Part shown: in pieces, positions 48,091-62,445 of the stretch
Layout: every line of letters starts with the position of its first letter
How positions within the stretch are numbered: the first letter of the stretch is position 1
Assembly (NCBI GenBank): GCA_018292915.2
Contig: JACVVK020000015.1
Coordinates: forward strand, 3,492,501 to 3,556,500
DNA from: Batillaria attramentaria
Taxonomy: Eukaryota; Mollusca; Gastropoda; Batillariidae
Reading direction: 5' to 3'
Length of the DNA: 64,000 nt
The notes under the pieces: model-generated
The model's database searches: none
Told to the model about the DNA's origin: nothing
Seen by the model: the letters and a program-made list of their open reading frames with translations, nothing else
Translations under genes and position numbers: made by a program

Positions 48091-48765
48091 GTTGGATCGT
48101 GGAAAGAGACCGGAAGATGAATCGAGACTCGCGACTGCGCATTACGCACTTCCGGGTTGGGACAAGCGCACCTGTCAAACACGCGTACAGTTTGTGCAGA
48201 TTTCCAGTTGCTAGATTTTACGGTCGGAGACATTGACGATACACTTAGCCCAGGTGTGACGATCTTTTTCGTTTATTAATGATCAACGTCTGTATAAGCG
48301 CCACTAATACAGTGTAATCAGAAGGTTGACTGGACATTTACGGAAGAAGAAGTAACTCTCAGGCTCCGTTCGTTTGCCCAGACCTATTGCTTCTTTCGTG
48401 GAATGTCGGGCCTCATCATTCTGAGGATTTTGGCATTGTTTGGAAAAGGGGGGGGGGGGGGGGGGGGATAGGAGGAGCCTCGATGATAAGTTCGACTCAG
48501 TAAACACAATAACCAGTAGATCTGTGTGTGATCTTTGAAACTATAAGAGTAAGTGGATAAAAGTTGATATAAAGGCTTTTATAAAACAACACAATATCAC
48601 ACAATTAATGGCAAAGTGTGCACTGAGCTCAAATTACTCTACTTTCCTCTTACAGAACTGACTTCTTGGGTATATTTATCAGGAGTGTTCATCAAATGAT
48701 TATCCATTTGTGACTGGAGGTTGGAAGCAGGGAACACGCAGTGCACCCCTCAGTTTGCAATAGCG
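48091..48765. promoter_or_regulatory. Shared bidirectional promoter interval of RPL7A and MED22
   Basis: About 675 bp separate the two divergent start codons. On the RPL7A side, the minus strand at 48101-48108 reads CTCTTTCC, a candidate 5' terminal oligopyrimidine (TOP) start typical of ribosomal protein mRNAs, with a 5' UTR of only about 18 bases. ETS-type CCGGAAG/CTTCCGG cores lie at 48110-48116 and 48149-48155. A poly-G run occupies 48448-48468. No TATA box was seen. Shared use by both genes is inferred from the head-to-head layout, which vertebrate Surf3/Surf5 also show. Confidence 0.55.
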
Positions 48766-50071
48766 ATGTCGCAACAAGCACCACAAAGAGGTCTGCCACA
48801 GAGCAAGGAAGCCCAGCTGCGTGACTACACAATGCGACTCAAGAGCAATGTCAAAGCCATGTTTGAAAACTTCACGGAAATCATCAAACTAGCCAGAGTG
48901 CGTCCACATAATTACAGCACTGTCTTTCACGTTTTCGTTCTAGTAGTGGCACATACATTGAGTCCTTGTCACATGCAGAGCATTCTAAATGAGTAAATCT
49001 AAGCATGTATACATACTAGTATGTTCCAGCTATTTATGGGTTGACATAATTCATTGTAGTCTTAGTTTTGGCAGTGATCATACATGTATACGCATGTGAG
49101 ATGGTATTGATTGATTGAATGAGTTTCAAACTCGCTGTAAGGTTTCAGTCTGAAATAGTGAAAAAGTGCTTTTTGCATTTGAAGGGATTGGAATTTCTTA
49201 TTTAGAGGTGTAGATCTATACATTTTATATATAATTTGTGTTATGTGCTTCTGCGATGTCAGTTTATTCGACTTAATAACCTTGGTGCAAGTGTGTACGG
49301 TGCAAGTTCATAAACTACAATTTCCAGAATTTTGTAACTGTTCCATGGGCAGATTGAAGAAGATGGTCAGCTACTGAGGGCGACTCAAAATGAACAAGAT
49401 CACTACGAAATGCAAGTTCGGAGCTCAAATATTGTGAGTGTACACATATTTTAACACGGTTAAGGTTATGTCAGGGAAGCTGTCGGATAATGAGTACCAC
49501 TGCTGTCAGTGTTTAGTAATCCATTTTCTCTCATTACATGTAACCTTCTCATGCAGGCTTGCATGCTCTGACTTGCTGGTACATGTATTTTATAATAAAG
49601 TGGGAATGTCAGTGTTAATTTCTAGGTCAAACTTACTTTCGGAGTAGATCTTGTCATCCTTTATTTAGTTCTGTAATAGGGAATTCTCCGTGATGTTTAA
49701 CTAGTCTAACCCATGTATGCGCAAGGTTTTGCTTTGACTGAAGTGTTGGCATTGCAGCTCTACCAGTCATAATTTTAAAGGGATGCCACGAAAAACATTA
49801 CCGTTCTTGATGCCTTGGACTGGTCACCGTCATTATTTCTGTTGTCCTTCAGGTGAGGGCAGGGGAGTCTCTTACCAAGCTGGTGTCGGACCTCAAGCAG
49901 TTCCTGATCTTGAACGACTTTCCCTCAGTCAATGAGTCAATCTCTTACAACACACATCTCTTCAAAGACATGTACAGCACCAGTGATGCCAAACTCATGT
50001 CGTTACGGGATGAGATGGCTGCAGACTTGTTTGAACTAGAGGATGAGTACTATTCTTCTGTGTACAAATGA
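48766..50071 (+). CDS. MED22: Mediator complex subunit 22 (Surf5)
   Basis: Subunit of the Mediator head module, which links transcription factors to RNA polymerase II in the nucleus. Three coding exons, 48766-48897, 49353-49433 and 49853-50071, give 143 residues, all phase 0. The sequence contains [72 protein letters not shown] and [12 protein letters not shown]. These match the conserved MED22 core almost word for word. The protein ends soon after the ELEEEYYSS motif, like the short vertebrate isoform (about 140 residues), and lacks the long human tail. An in-frame non-ATG extension exists upstream, but the ATG at 48766 aligns with the family start. AATAAA at 50645-50650 probably ends the mRNA. 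Confidence 0.97.
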
Positions 50072-51915
50072 AGGATCAAGTGTATGTGGGTAACTTCCGT
50101 GTGTGTGTTTAATAGGTGAGTGAGATCTGAACCATGAGCACTTGTGGACAGTCAAAAGGGCTGTAGTTTCCTGACTGCACTGCAGGGCAAGATGTCAACT
50201 TTACAACCTACTGTTTGGCACTCTATTTTACTGCTTTCTGCTTTGCGGACGTGCAGCATGATATTGGACCACCAGGCGGTGTTTTCCAAGTGTGGACAGT
50301 GGCAAGGGCTAGGTCAGCTGCAAGTGCAATGGATCCGTTGCCTGTACTGGCCTGTGTACAGCTTTTAAAATTAAAACACTCATGAGAGTGGACAGTTGCA
50401 TGCAGAAATTTTGTTTGCTGGTTATTACTATATTAGCGTTAGCGCCGTTTTCCGGTGTCTTGATGTGACTTGAATAAGGGTGCTGAAGATTTGTGTTGGT
50501 CAGCAAGCTGTATTACTAAATTTACAGTTTTCTCTGGCTTCAGAATGGACATATAATTTGTATCTTATGGTTTGTGTGACAGTCGTGCATGTCTGTGACT
50601 GTGTGTGCATTGGTGACATTGATATGAACCTAAAGGTGCATTTTAATAAATTCGTATTATGACTGCCGGTGTGTGTGCTGGTATGACAATGATGAGCATA
50701 ATGCATGCACCAACCACTTATGTAAGTTTCTCTGCATAGATTAATTGAATGATGAAACCTCCTGCCTGTTCCCCATTACAGAATGAAAGTGTATATATGA
50801 CAATACATAGTTATACTTGTCTAGATCTGTAAGACTAGATCAGAGAAAACTGTTCCTGGTCAAATCGAATACCAGCAGAAGAAATTTTTATTTCAAAAAG
50901 AATGCCACTGGTACAATTTCAAATATAATTATCACTGTCAGTCTGTGCTAACAAGCACAAACAACTTAAAAAAAAAAACATTAAAGCACTCGAAGACAAT
51001 CATGCTGGTTGTAAAGACCTCTGTAAGAAAACAAATCAAAAAGGACGGACTGTATTTTTCAGCTCTGTAAAAGTAAAAACCAAACAGACCTGAAAGATGG
51101 AAATATTGATGGATGGTCCTGTTTTGGGGGGACCATACAGCATACAAGTACTAGTGTAAAATCACAGTATAGCAAAGTCATACAGTGTAATAGAGACGTA
51201 CATCATGTTGCAAGATCAACCCAACTGATTCATCAACAATGGGGGGTTTTTTTTTGCGAACCAAAAACTCTGTAAAACAATTCTCGTTTTTCCTCAGCAA
51301 CTAGTTTTGACAGCGTACTGAAGTTTACAGCAGAGAAAAAATATCTTGCCGCAAAGTTTGTTATGTCTGAACGCTCAGTAGACCACCACAAAGCTTGGCG
51401 CTTATGTGTGTGTGCAATAGAGATCACTTAAACTACACGTACCAAAGAAAAGGAGGCCTTTGGAAAGATTTCACACAAAAAGTGTGTGTACACTAGGAGC
51501 AATGTCAAGGCATACATACTGATACAGATTGAACAGAAAAAAGGCTTGGGTAAGTTCTGGTATCTATACAACAGAACACATAAGCCTCCCCTCTTTTGTG
51601 CTGTTGCTCACTGAGAAGAATTTCATCAGTTTTGCTGTAAATTAAAACCAGGCTTGGCGTCGGTACAGGAATGCTTGAAACTGTGCACACGGTTATGTGG
51701 TACAGGCAATACATTGGCACATGACGTCGTCCTTTTTGTTGCGTGCATCAGATGAAGTGGATGATAGTATCTGCTGCTGTCAAATAATCATCACGAATGA
51801 AGAATCAGTGGTATGTTAACATCATTTGTTTTTCTTTTCTTTTGGTGAAAGTTGTGCAGACAGCTGGTCTGGAAAACAAATGTGGCAGGACACAGGGTGA
51901 ACCGATGGATTGTAT
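50072..51915. other. Convergent 3' UTRs of MED22 (+) and STKLD1-like (-)
   Basis: MED22 AATAAA is at 50645-50650. The nearest minus-strand AATAAA for the opposite gene is at 50887-50892, giving that gene a 3' UTR of about 1 kb. The two predicted ends are about 240 bp apart. No further coding exon, RNA gene or mobile element was recognised here. Confidence 0.5.
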
Positions 51916-54900
51916 TCATTTGACCTGAACACTCGATCTCCGTGGAGCCATGGCTTTCCCTGCTCCTAGTTTGTCCAGTGCAGTTTCGCAGGGTCCCATG
52001 ATGTCCTGAATTTGAAGAAAATATTCAGCAAAGTGAAACTCTTTGATGGCTGTACTACACTTCATTCTAAAAAAATCTAAGGCTCGATGGCTTTTGTATG
52101 GTGCTGATACACAAGAAATTTTCATACTGTATGTCTTAGTAAGGATGAAATGCTATTTACTTACACGTGGCCTGACTGAACTACATTAGTTTGTGTATAC
52201 ACAATTATTTGATTGTGTAAACAGGAAACAGTCAAGACCAAGTGAGACCGCATGTACCTCTCTAAGGTGATTTTTATTTATATTTTTACACAGGCGTTTG
52301 TGTCTGACCCAAACCAGAAAGGACTGGGATTTTTTTTTTTGAAACATCAGATACATGTACAAGAACATCTGTAAAACTAATGAACTAGCAGAAAACAATG
52401 CTGGCCCGTTCACACAATTTCGTTCAACCAGCTTTAATTTTTAAACAACCGGTTATCTGACAAAGTAACTTGTGTAAGTGAAGACTGCTTCCAAAAAAAG
52501 TTTTACCCAAGTCCTTGTTCTTGCTGAGAAAGGAATATTGTGGACAACCTCTGTGGCTTTTTCAGCATAAGACACATTAGTTAGCCACACCACAGCTAAC
52601 ACTTGTTTCAAGTTGTGCAACCCACTGAAAACCAGGCCAAGCTCGCAGAGAGTTACCCCTCACCTTGTTTTCCCTGTAGCGTTTGTACACCTCCGACAGC
52701 ATGCTAGGCCCGACCCCGACATGTCGCATCTCAGCATTTACATCATCTAGCAGCCAGTATAGATTAGCACAGCATAGATACAGATTACAAGCAAAGCAAA
52801 GCAGAATATGAGCTTGCGTACAAGGGCTGTTCACATACTGACACATAATACACACTTTCCATGCTATGCTTGCTAATCGTAGATTTCCAGTGGGGGTGAG
52901 GTACATGTACATGTAGTTCGGTGTTGAGTAAGTGAATGATCATGTGGTCATGCATTTTCTAAACATACTTGTCTTTTTTTGTTTTGTTCACATACATATT
53001 CTCCAAACGATGACGTGTGTTGTGTAGTTGTTAAAAAGAAAAGTGAACAAAATCCAAATTCACAGGATTTTGAAATTACCTTTTCTTTTGGTTCAGAAAG
53101 ACAAGATCAGAAAGACATATTTTGATTTCTTATGGAATTATTTCATATTTTCAAAGTTACAATGGTATGTTGATCCTGGTGATAGTAATAAAAATACCTC
53201 TGATCTATCATGCACCTGAAGTGTTGTTAAAATGGGTAAGTTGCAAATCTATGGAATATATAGGGGTGGGATAAACTTAGATGGGGTTTGAAAGGGTTAA
53301 TAAGTGTTATGCAAATCTGTTTAGACATGTACGAGCATTCCCACTCATTTCTCTCCTGGTCTGGAGCAATAAAATAAATTAAATATCCCATCACCAAAAG
53401 CAGCAGATCTATACAACTCTAGCACCAACAACCCTTCAGTGATTCAACCCTGCGAACTTCACTGCAGTTCTCAGTAGCCTGCAAACCCATAAGCATCATA
53501 CAAGTCTACAGCAGCGGAGTATAAAACCTTGCGTCTGGATATATACAAGACTGGTGGTCAGCCATGCATACATGGTGTGGCAGGCAGGCACGAAATACAT
53601 GGACACCTGCCGCTGTCTCCCCCGTCACTTTGTCTCACCTCATTCTTAAAGTACTTTGCGTGGATCTCTTTCAGATAGTTCACCACCTTGTAGCTATTCA
53701 GATCCAGCCGGATGTCTTCTACAATCAGAATGTCACATCCACTTCAAGGTTACAGATGAGGCCAAGGCTGTTTGTTTTGTTTTTGAAAATGAACTTGAGC
53801 GCTTGGAACTTTCATGGACTTTGTACAGTGGGGCTGTTATCTGTCCTGGGGCTGTTATCTGTCCTGTCACTGTTGGTTAGTCTAGACTGTCTGTCTGTAT
53901 GGGCAACACAGTGTTGAGATGGCTTGTACAGTTTTTGACTGCTGAAAGCTCTGTTTTAGCCTTTCAGAAACAGTCCACTCGAGACTAAGCTGACCCTGAG
54001 TCCAGGAAAAACCTGCTCTAAATTTTGGATCTTAGATTTAGAAAAAAACACAAACAAACTCTCCTCCTATGCAGATTTGACTTCTCCATTTCCTCGTGTG
54101 ACCTGAGGTAGTTTAAAAAAAAAAAAAATGTCATTCATCAAATACAAATAGCAAATGTACTGACCATATTCGCACAGCTCCATGATAAGGTTGACTATGG
54201 CCTCCACCACCTCGGCATTGTCACGGTGCAGTTCATATGCTTTTATAATGATGGGGATCCCTGCTGGCTTTTCATCCTCTGGCTTGTCGCTTGTAAGCAC
54301 GCGGTACGCACACTCCTCTGTTAATGAGCAATGCAATAATCATGTAATTTTCATCAGTCAAAACCTCATACAATAGGCCTGGCCAAAAATCTTTAAAAAT
54401 TAAAATGCTACCCTGGTGTGCAGAATCTGACTACTAGCATTCACAACATACATGTACTGCATTTTGTCAAGGCCATGAATAGACTCATGCTAGGCCATGT
54501 AAAACACAACAGAGAGATCTGATATAGGATCCAGACTGTGAACACAGAAATTTTAGCTGTTGTCCCAGTCTCACATCTGGTGAAATTAGTTTTTCCTAGG
54601 CTAAAAGTTAGCACCAACTGATCTGTTGCTGCTGCGACGCATGCTTGCAAATACAACGAAGGCTGTCCCTCCCAGTGAAGTGTCTGCTTCTGTGCGGACA
54701 GACGCAAGGATAAACAGGTACAGGACAGACACATTTCAAGACCCCCACCCCCCTCCCAGCTGCTTACCATTTGGTTCCACTAGTGTGGACAGCACCATGC
54801 AGATGTTCCTAACGACTTTGGCGTTCTTGATGTGAGTGTCCATGGCAGTCAACAGGCTCCCCACACCGTCCACTTTATTCACGATATCGAAACAGCCATC

Positions 54901-56501
54901 TGACCATGCACAAACCAGAGTGTAAGGAGCATCATGGCATGACTGAAATTGTTATACTACATGGAGAAGGAAACTGGAATTCATGCTCTTGCTATGGCCT
55001 GGATAAATATTTGGGTGTCAGACACCACCAAGAGCATGCCTGTACAGACCAGTAGTTCTCCTGAACTTTGCTTAAAGAAAAAAGAACAAATCCAGTGGAT
55101 ACTTGACTTACCGTCCAGGCAAAGAGATATCATGGCAGCTGCTGCAGCCTCAGCAACTTCTGACAAACTGCTGTGATTTTTCAGGGCAGTGCACACCTCA
55201 CGGACTGCACAATTCTCTGCTGCAATCTTTGCACTGCTCTCTGCACACAGACAGCACAGCAGCCTTGCTCATGCTGAACACATTTTGCCAAGTAAAACAC
55301 AAGACGTATCAGGTGATCCTTATCTGAACATTATTCTCTCTCTGGACCAGTGCTCAGACATAAATACCCTTCTGTACATCAACAGGATAGGTTGTTGTGT
55401 TGACTGACATCTAGCACCACACATTAATGTGACATAAATTTACTCTCTTAATCTCTCTCTCTCTTAGCAGAACCTATGTAATTAGTTGATTAGTATAGTC
55501 CATAATTGTTTTGTGTTAGTACATGTAGTTCCATGTGCTGCTCTGCTGGGAACAGCTGCTGAACCTAATTGTTTGTGGGCCGATGGCCTAAACAATAAAG
55601 AATTTGAGTCTCTCTCTCTCCAAGATGCTGCAGTCTGAGGATTAGAAGTATATGACTGACTCGCCTACCACCTTTGTGAAAGTGTTCGTCATTCATCACA
55701 GGCAGTTTTACAATATAATTCTGACATTTTTTTTCACAGATCTACGGACAAAATGCAGAAGGCAGCATGGTAACCCATCCAGGTGTGTGTGAAAATGGTC
55801 ATACATGACAAACACAGCAAACATACCCACAACTGTAAGGCCCCACAAGGCACTGCAGCACGTGGCTTGAAGCTGCGCATCGTTCGGGTGGTCTCGCATG
55901 GCATTCAGTATGTCTTGTATTCCACCTAGCTGGCAGATAGTCTCACTTGCCCTACCTTTCAGAAAGAAGAAGAAATGAAGCTGAGGTCCCCTTCTTGTAA
56001 AATGGCACAGTTCCCACAGATTTGTTTATATGACCCTTACGTCTTGAAGTGACAACTGCAGATCACAGACAGTTGCTTGTGCACGTACATTATGAAGCAA
56101 GTATATGTTTCTTATACATGTACATCAAAGGAAACGGAGTAATCTCTTGAGAATAACTAGCAATTTCCTATCCCAAGAAGCAGCAATCGGTATTCCTTGC
56201 AGGGATAAAACATGAACAGAGACGGGCAGGTGGGTGTTTGGGGGTTAACGTCCTTTTCCACCATTCGAATCCCGGATGGGGCCAAATATTTGTGCAGGCC
56301 TTTCTCTCGTTGCCCCATCTTTGATATCACCCACACGTGGTGGAAAAGGATGTTAAACACCTAAACACCCACCCACCCACTCCTTTTCCACCACATAATA
56401 ATAATAATAATAAATTGCTTTCATAAAGCGCAGTATCCCAGCAGACGCTGGCTCAGAGCGCTGTACAAATACACACATATGGAGAAAGACACACACACAC
56501 A

Positions 56502-56545
<44 letters not shown>

Positions 56546-59497
56546 CACACAGTGCCATGCCAGATTGCACCCACACTGGCTATGGGCAGCGGGGACACTA
56601 CAACTCCCGCTCTGAGGGATGCAGACAGTTAATCATACGCAACGTGGAACAGGTGAGTTTTCAACTGAGATTTAAAGGAGAGTAGAGTAGGAGCATTGCG
56701 GAGGCAGAGTGGAAGCGAATTCCAGACGAAAGGGGCTTGATACTGAAATGCCCTCTGGCCGAACGACCTGGTACATTTGGCCCCGACCGGGATACGAGCT
56801 CACGACCCAAGCATTAGAAGTCCAACGCTCTACCCTTCGGACACCCCAGTTCCCGGGAGTTTGATGATGCAGTATGGTGAGCTTATAAACAGTGGCTAAA
56901 ACAGCAAGTGCTCGGACAACAGCTTGTTTACTCACTGTTTGCTGATAAAGCCAGAATGAATGCTGCAGCTTGCTGCTGTACATCAGAGCAACCTCGGTGT
57001 GTCTGCAACAAAATAAATGTTGAAGCAAGACTCTCCATGTTTCATTGCCAGGTTTAAATGGTAAATTATTATTGTGTTAATAACAATAAAAACATACATG
57101 ATTTGTCAACAACTACCACCAACATAAAGGATGAGCAAAAAAAATAAATAAATAAAATACAAACCGTCATAACTTTGTTGACAATAGCCAGGACCTCAGG
57201 GGTGAACAGCACATCATTGGGTTCAGCTGCAAAACACAGATAGAAAAAAGATTTATGCTTTTCTATATTTCCTCTACCAGTAAGCAGATTACCATAGCAT
57301 ATGTACCATAGCAGTGGTTAGCACTTCAGGCCATGGACCAGGAGAACTGGGTGTGAATCCCAGAGACAGGCAGGCCTATTTCCTACCTAGGTCGGCTCCT
57401 ACCCAGAGCTGGTGTGCTATGGGCCAAATGGGGAGGCTGTTGCCACATGCCTGAGACTCAACCACTCCTCCGGTGGGACTTTTGAAAAAACACTACCGCA
57501 TACAGCATCGCTGTGCATGTGTGCTGGTTGCCACTTACGTGTTCCCCATACATGTATGACACTGTGCGCGTGTTTGCTGGTTGCCGCTCTGTGTTCTTCA
57601 TACATGACATTGTATTATATTTGAGTATATAATTATACTATGGTTATATCTTTGGACCTCGTAATTTATACAAAAAACGTAATGTCACTGTTTTAATTGA
57701 GGGGATTTTGCGCTTTATAAGAATTATTATTATTATAACCTCCAACAGCCAGTGACGCCAAGACTGCACAGCCAGCAATTTGCAGGTCACGGTTTCCGAT
57801 GTTGTCCCACATGGCAAGGGTGATGAGGTTCTTGCTGGCCTGCTTGATGGTAACTGGAGGTTGTGGGGTGCCGTCATGCTCCAGGGCTCTGAGGTCCAGC
57901 AGTTCTCGCAAAGCCTGCAGCCCATTCTTCACACATTCCTCATGGTCGATGGTGTCTGCGATGTACTCCACAATGCGGTCAGGATCATCGCGGGATCCAC
58001 TCAAAGGCCCTGCGGAATTGTTTGAAAAGGACATCATCGACTCAACCATAATCTGGATATGGGACCTAAGCGCTTGTTAAATCCATGGTGATTTATGCCT
58101 TTTTTTCTAGATGACAGCAGAAATGATAATAACTGCACCCTGTGCAGGCGCTTTAAGTTTAACCAATTTCTTGAACTGGTGCAAATTAGCACCGCGATCT
58201 AAACCCAACACACACTCACATGTATGACAGAATTGCACACAGTCATTCTCTCACACATGAACACAATATGATCACGTGGTGCCAAGCGCCAGCTCAGCAA
58301 TTCAAGTTTTGGAATTTAGAATTGCATTTATTTCCAAATTTTGTGGGCTGAACATTTCCAAAGCAAAGAGGGAAGAAGCCAGAATATGTGGAGAGAACTC
58401 CTGACGATCGGCCCTGATGAACAGCGTCACATACGAGAGAGAAAAATTCTCTGCTCTGAGTGGGACTCGAAATTGACCTCTCGCATAGTTAATGAAGTCT
58501 TAACCACTAGACCACCAACCGCCCCAATCAGGGAAATGAGTGTGTGAAAAGGATTATTGCCTTCTTTGACAGTAAGAGCGTTTACCTGGGGTACTGCAGA
58601 ATAATTTAACATAGCAGTGGTTGATACATGTAGCTCTACTGTAAGGTGGTCTGACAAGCAGCAAAAACTTACGGATTCTGTTCTTTGTCTGTTTTTGGCG
58701 ATACCGTTTGTCAGCCTGGGTGCTGTCACTGGCCTCCACACATTCTTGCACAAATCCCATCATCAACAACGCTCTGTTGAAACAGAATGAGCAAATGTAC
58801 ATATTCACAGTGCTTTGCAAACTACTTATACTTAAGCCCATGGCTCCAAGTGGAGCATAGGCCATCAACGACCCTTTGCCACCGCACTCTGTTCTGGGCT
58901 ATTCTTGCCACTCCAATCCAGCTGATCCCCTGCTTACATAGCTCTGCCTCAGTGTCCCGCCTCCAGCTGTTGCCAGGCCGGCCTCTCTTGCTTTTTCCCT
59001 GTGGGTTGTGCTTTGCAAACAGTGATCACCAAAAACAGTGTAAAAAAGGACACTGGCTGCCAAACCAAACTGTGGTGTTGGTATTTGCATACATACACAC
59101 ACACACACACATATATATATATATGATTTTTTTTTTAAATCCTGTTACCGTAGTACCAGTAAATTACAATTTTACCTGCTTGCCTGCCCCCCCCCCCCCC
59201 AGTTCATTTACACCTGTGCCTCTGATCATATAAAAACACCACCTTAACTTGTATATGTGTATGCATGTGCCTGCACACGTACAATGTATTTGCACATCCT
59301 GTACTTACTCTGCTGTAGGGCGGGTCTGGTGTTTCACTTTCAGCATTGCACGTAATGTCTTGATCCAGTCATTTGAGAAGTGCTGGCAAAAGAGGCACAG
59401 AACTGTCAGTACTAAGCAATCCTTGATTCATTTCATACTTCTCTCTCTCTCTCTCATTCACTCACCCACCTACCCATTCACCCCTCCCCTCTCCAAA

Positions 59498-59565
<68 letters not shown>

Positions 59566-62376
59566 TACCTGTTACTTGGACAGTATAGCAAATCTGAAAA
59601 CTGTTTATTTAGCTTTTGTTTCACTTTGAGACATAACTTCACGGTTCAGCGTTAACATGCACCGTCATACTGCAGATGGTTGTTAGAAAGTTTAAACAAG
59701 GCTTTTGTGGGATTAGCAGCTGCAGCGAAAACAGCAGAAATCTCTGTGATTTCTCTGTGAAATCTGCAGATTTTCCTCTGCCGCAAATCACGCGCCTGTA
59801 CCTCGCGCGCACTCGAGGTCAAGGTCAGCACCGCTTTAGTTCCGGAGTTCTCAATAAATTATCACGGAACGCAAATTATTAAACTTCGTTATGTTTGCTG
59901 CTTTTATTGATCAACAAATCCTTAGGTGGAGGTGTGTTAACATTATCATTGTGATTTAATTACCAAATTAGTGATGTATCCCAGTTATCAGTTTCTGCGA
60001 TCTGTCTGCAGTTAGCGACAGTCTGCAGTTAGCGACGTCACACAGCAATACCGTATCATCTGGAAAAAGGTTGCAAGTGTCACGGATTTGATGGGTGCTT
60101 TGCCCCTTTTCCTAGACGACAGCAGAGTGTTCTTGAGGAGGAGGAAACCTGTATTTTCTAATACCTTTGCTATATCTTCAAAGATGTATTCCAGGACGTC
60201 GGTGTCTTCCTTGATCTCTGCAAGCTTTTCTGCTAACTGCTGCTGGTTGAACATCGTGGTAGTTAGCATTTCCATGAGGATGCACCCTAACGACCAGACG
60301 TCACTGCGCTCGTCATATGCCTGTGTCATGACCTCAGGTGCCATGTACATTGTAGTGCCTGCGAACACAGGAAAAGGAGGTCATCACCATGCGGCACATC
60401 TGCCTTGATTTGAAAATCAAGTCACAGTCTATCTAAACTGTGCACTTTCCTTCACAGAAGTGTGAACGCATTTTATGACTATGGGCTTTCATCACAATGA
60501 AACCAAACCACATCTATGCAAACTGGTACCTACACACACAACGTGCTCACTTTCCTCAAAATATCCATATAACCACAAACACATGGAACCAGTCAGGAGG
60601 AGCTAGCCACAGCCTGTTATAGGCCGGTGTTCACCCGAGTGACGAACTTTCCCATGTTTACCAAGTCCTGTTTCAAGTTATCGTGGCCCGCACACAAATC
60701 CCAAGTCTGTCAACATAGTGTGACTTTAAGACTGGTGGCTAGACGCACCTGCTACAATGTTGTGTGTCAAGTCGCCACCATGTTGTGCCAAGTGACTGGC
60801 AGGTTGGTGACTGCCCCAAAGGTCCGCTAGGGAGGGTGTGTACGTGAACCCATCCCTACAATAAATGGCAAGCTCTTCCTTATTGGCTCTTAACCCTCTT
60901 TGTCTCAGGGCGCCCAGCACTCATGCAGCTCCGTAATTAGCATACCAAGGGAAGTAACTCCGCCACTTTTGGTGGGTGACCATTTAAAAAAATTTGTAAA
61001 ATACACAAAACTCATGTTTTCCAAATTGTTTTTTATTTATGGTACAAGTAGATAGAATAAACATTACTTTTCAGTAACTTGCATTTCCAAGTAAGTGTTT
61101 GCAGTATCACAAAAAATCTGACAATCATATTTGGGTCTATCACCCATCACAGCTCTCCAGAATTCCATCTTGGCCGCTCTCTCAAAGCACTTGACAAAAA
61201 AAAAATGTTTTTCTTGAAAAATTGTGTCACAACTTGCAAGCATGCGTTGTTAAGGAAGCGAAGCCTTTTCAGATCACGGAAATACAAGTTCTCGTGAGAC
61301 TTGGTTGCCATGGAAAACATGGCGGGCAGTTGTAAACATGTGGGGGATAGCGGCCGCTACCGGGCGCTCTGAGTGATACTACTGTTACTTTTTAGTGGCC
61401 GCAGCGTGACAAAGAGGGTTAAACTAATTTAAGTATGAAGATGGTTATACACTCCATCCCTCCGATGTGCAGTTGCACTCCCTTGTCTGTGTCCTGACTG
61501 GTAGTACACACCAATGTCTCAGAGTTTTTTTCAAAGAGAATACACTCCAATCAATCTCACTCTTCTAACAGAAACCGCCTGCTTCCACTTCGCGGCCTAA
61601 AGTAGACGTGCAGCAGGCATACATGTATGTATTTAAAGCATAAAAATGTGGGACTGACCGACGGTATTGCGTGGACAGGTGCGCAGATCTCCCATAACTG
61701 TGGACACACCAAAATCTCCCAAACACAGTGCCCCATCGTCTTTCACAAAGATGTTACTGGGCTTCAAGTCTCTGCAAGTAAATTTTTTATTTGTGATAAA
61801 ATATATTTTCACAGTCGTACTGAAAAAAGGAGGCCATATATGATTTTCCATACAAATCAGTCAAGTGTGCCAGCCATGCAGTGAAATGATACACGTGTTC
61901 ATCTATGTCTGTAGAGTTGCAAGCTAGACCTTTCATAAACCATTTAATTATCATCTGTTGCCTTTTATCTGCAATAGAGGTTAAACTAATGGTGATACAC
62001 ATGTAGGCATGTGCCAGTAATGTCATGTGCCATGAAAGACCTTGAACCTTCAATTCTAAACTTACAGTAGATATGATCGAGGTTGGTTTAAACAGTTTTT
62101 ATTCATTTTGAACAGACAGAAAATGCACTCACACAATTTCCACGATACCGAGCACAACAAGTTAAAAACTTATAAATGTGCTTATGATCGAGGTTCTGCA
62201 CGGACACAGACAATAAACCAAAATCACCAAAGGAGCAACCTTCTGTTTAAAAATTACCTGTGGATGATGCCCTTTTGGTGGACAAAAACCAGTGCTTCTA
62301 TGATCTCGCCGAGGAATTTCTTGATTTTCTGAAATGGAAGACAGATGTTAATGTTGACAAGTGACAACTGCAATGA

Positions 62377-62445
<69 letters not shown>

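Noticed and set aside
52730..52912. Upstream extension of the STKLD1-like exon ending at 52664
   Set aside because: The frame stays open upstream, but phase from the previous exon (53639-53718) is 0 and only the AG just before 52729 joins cleanly; the upstream residues are low-quality intron-like sequence.
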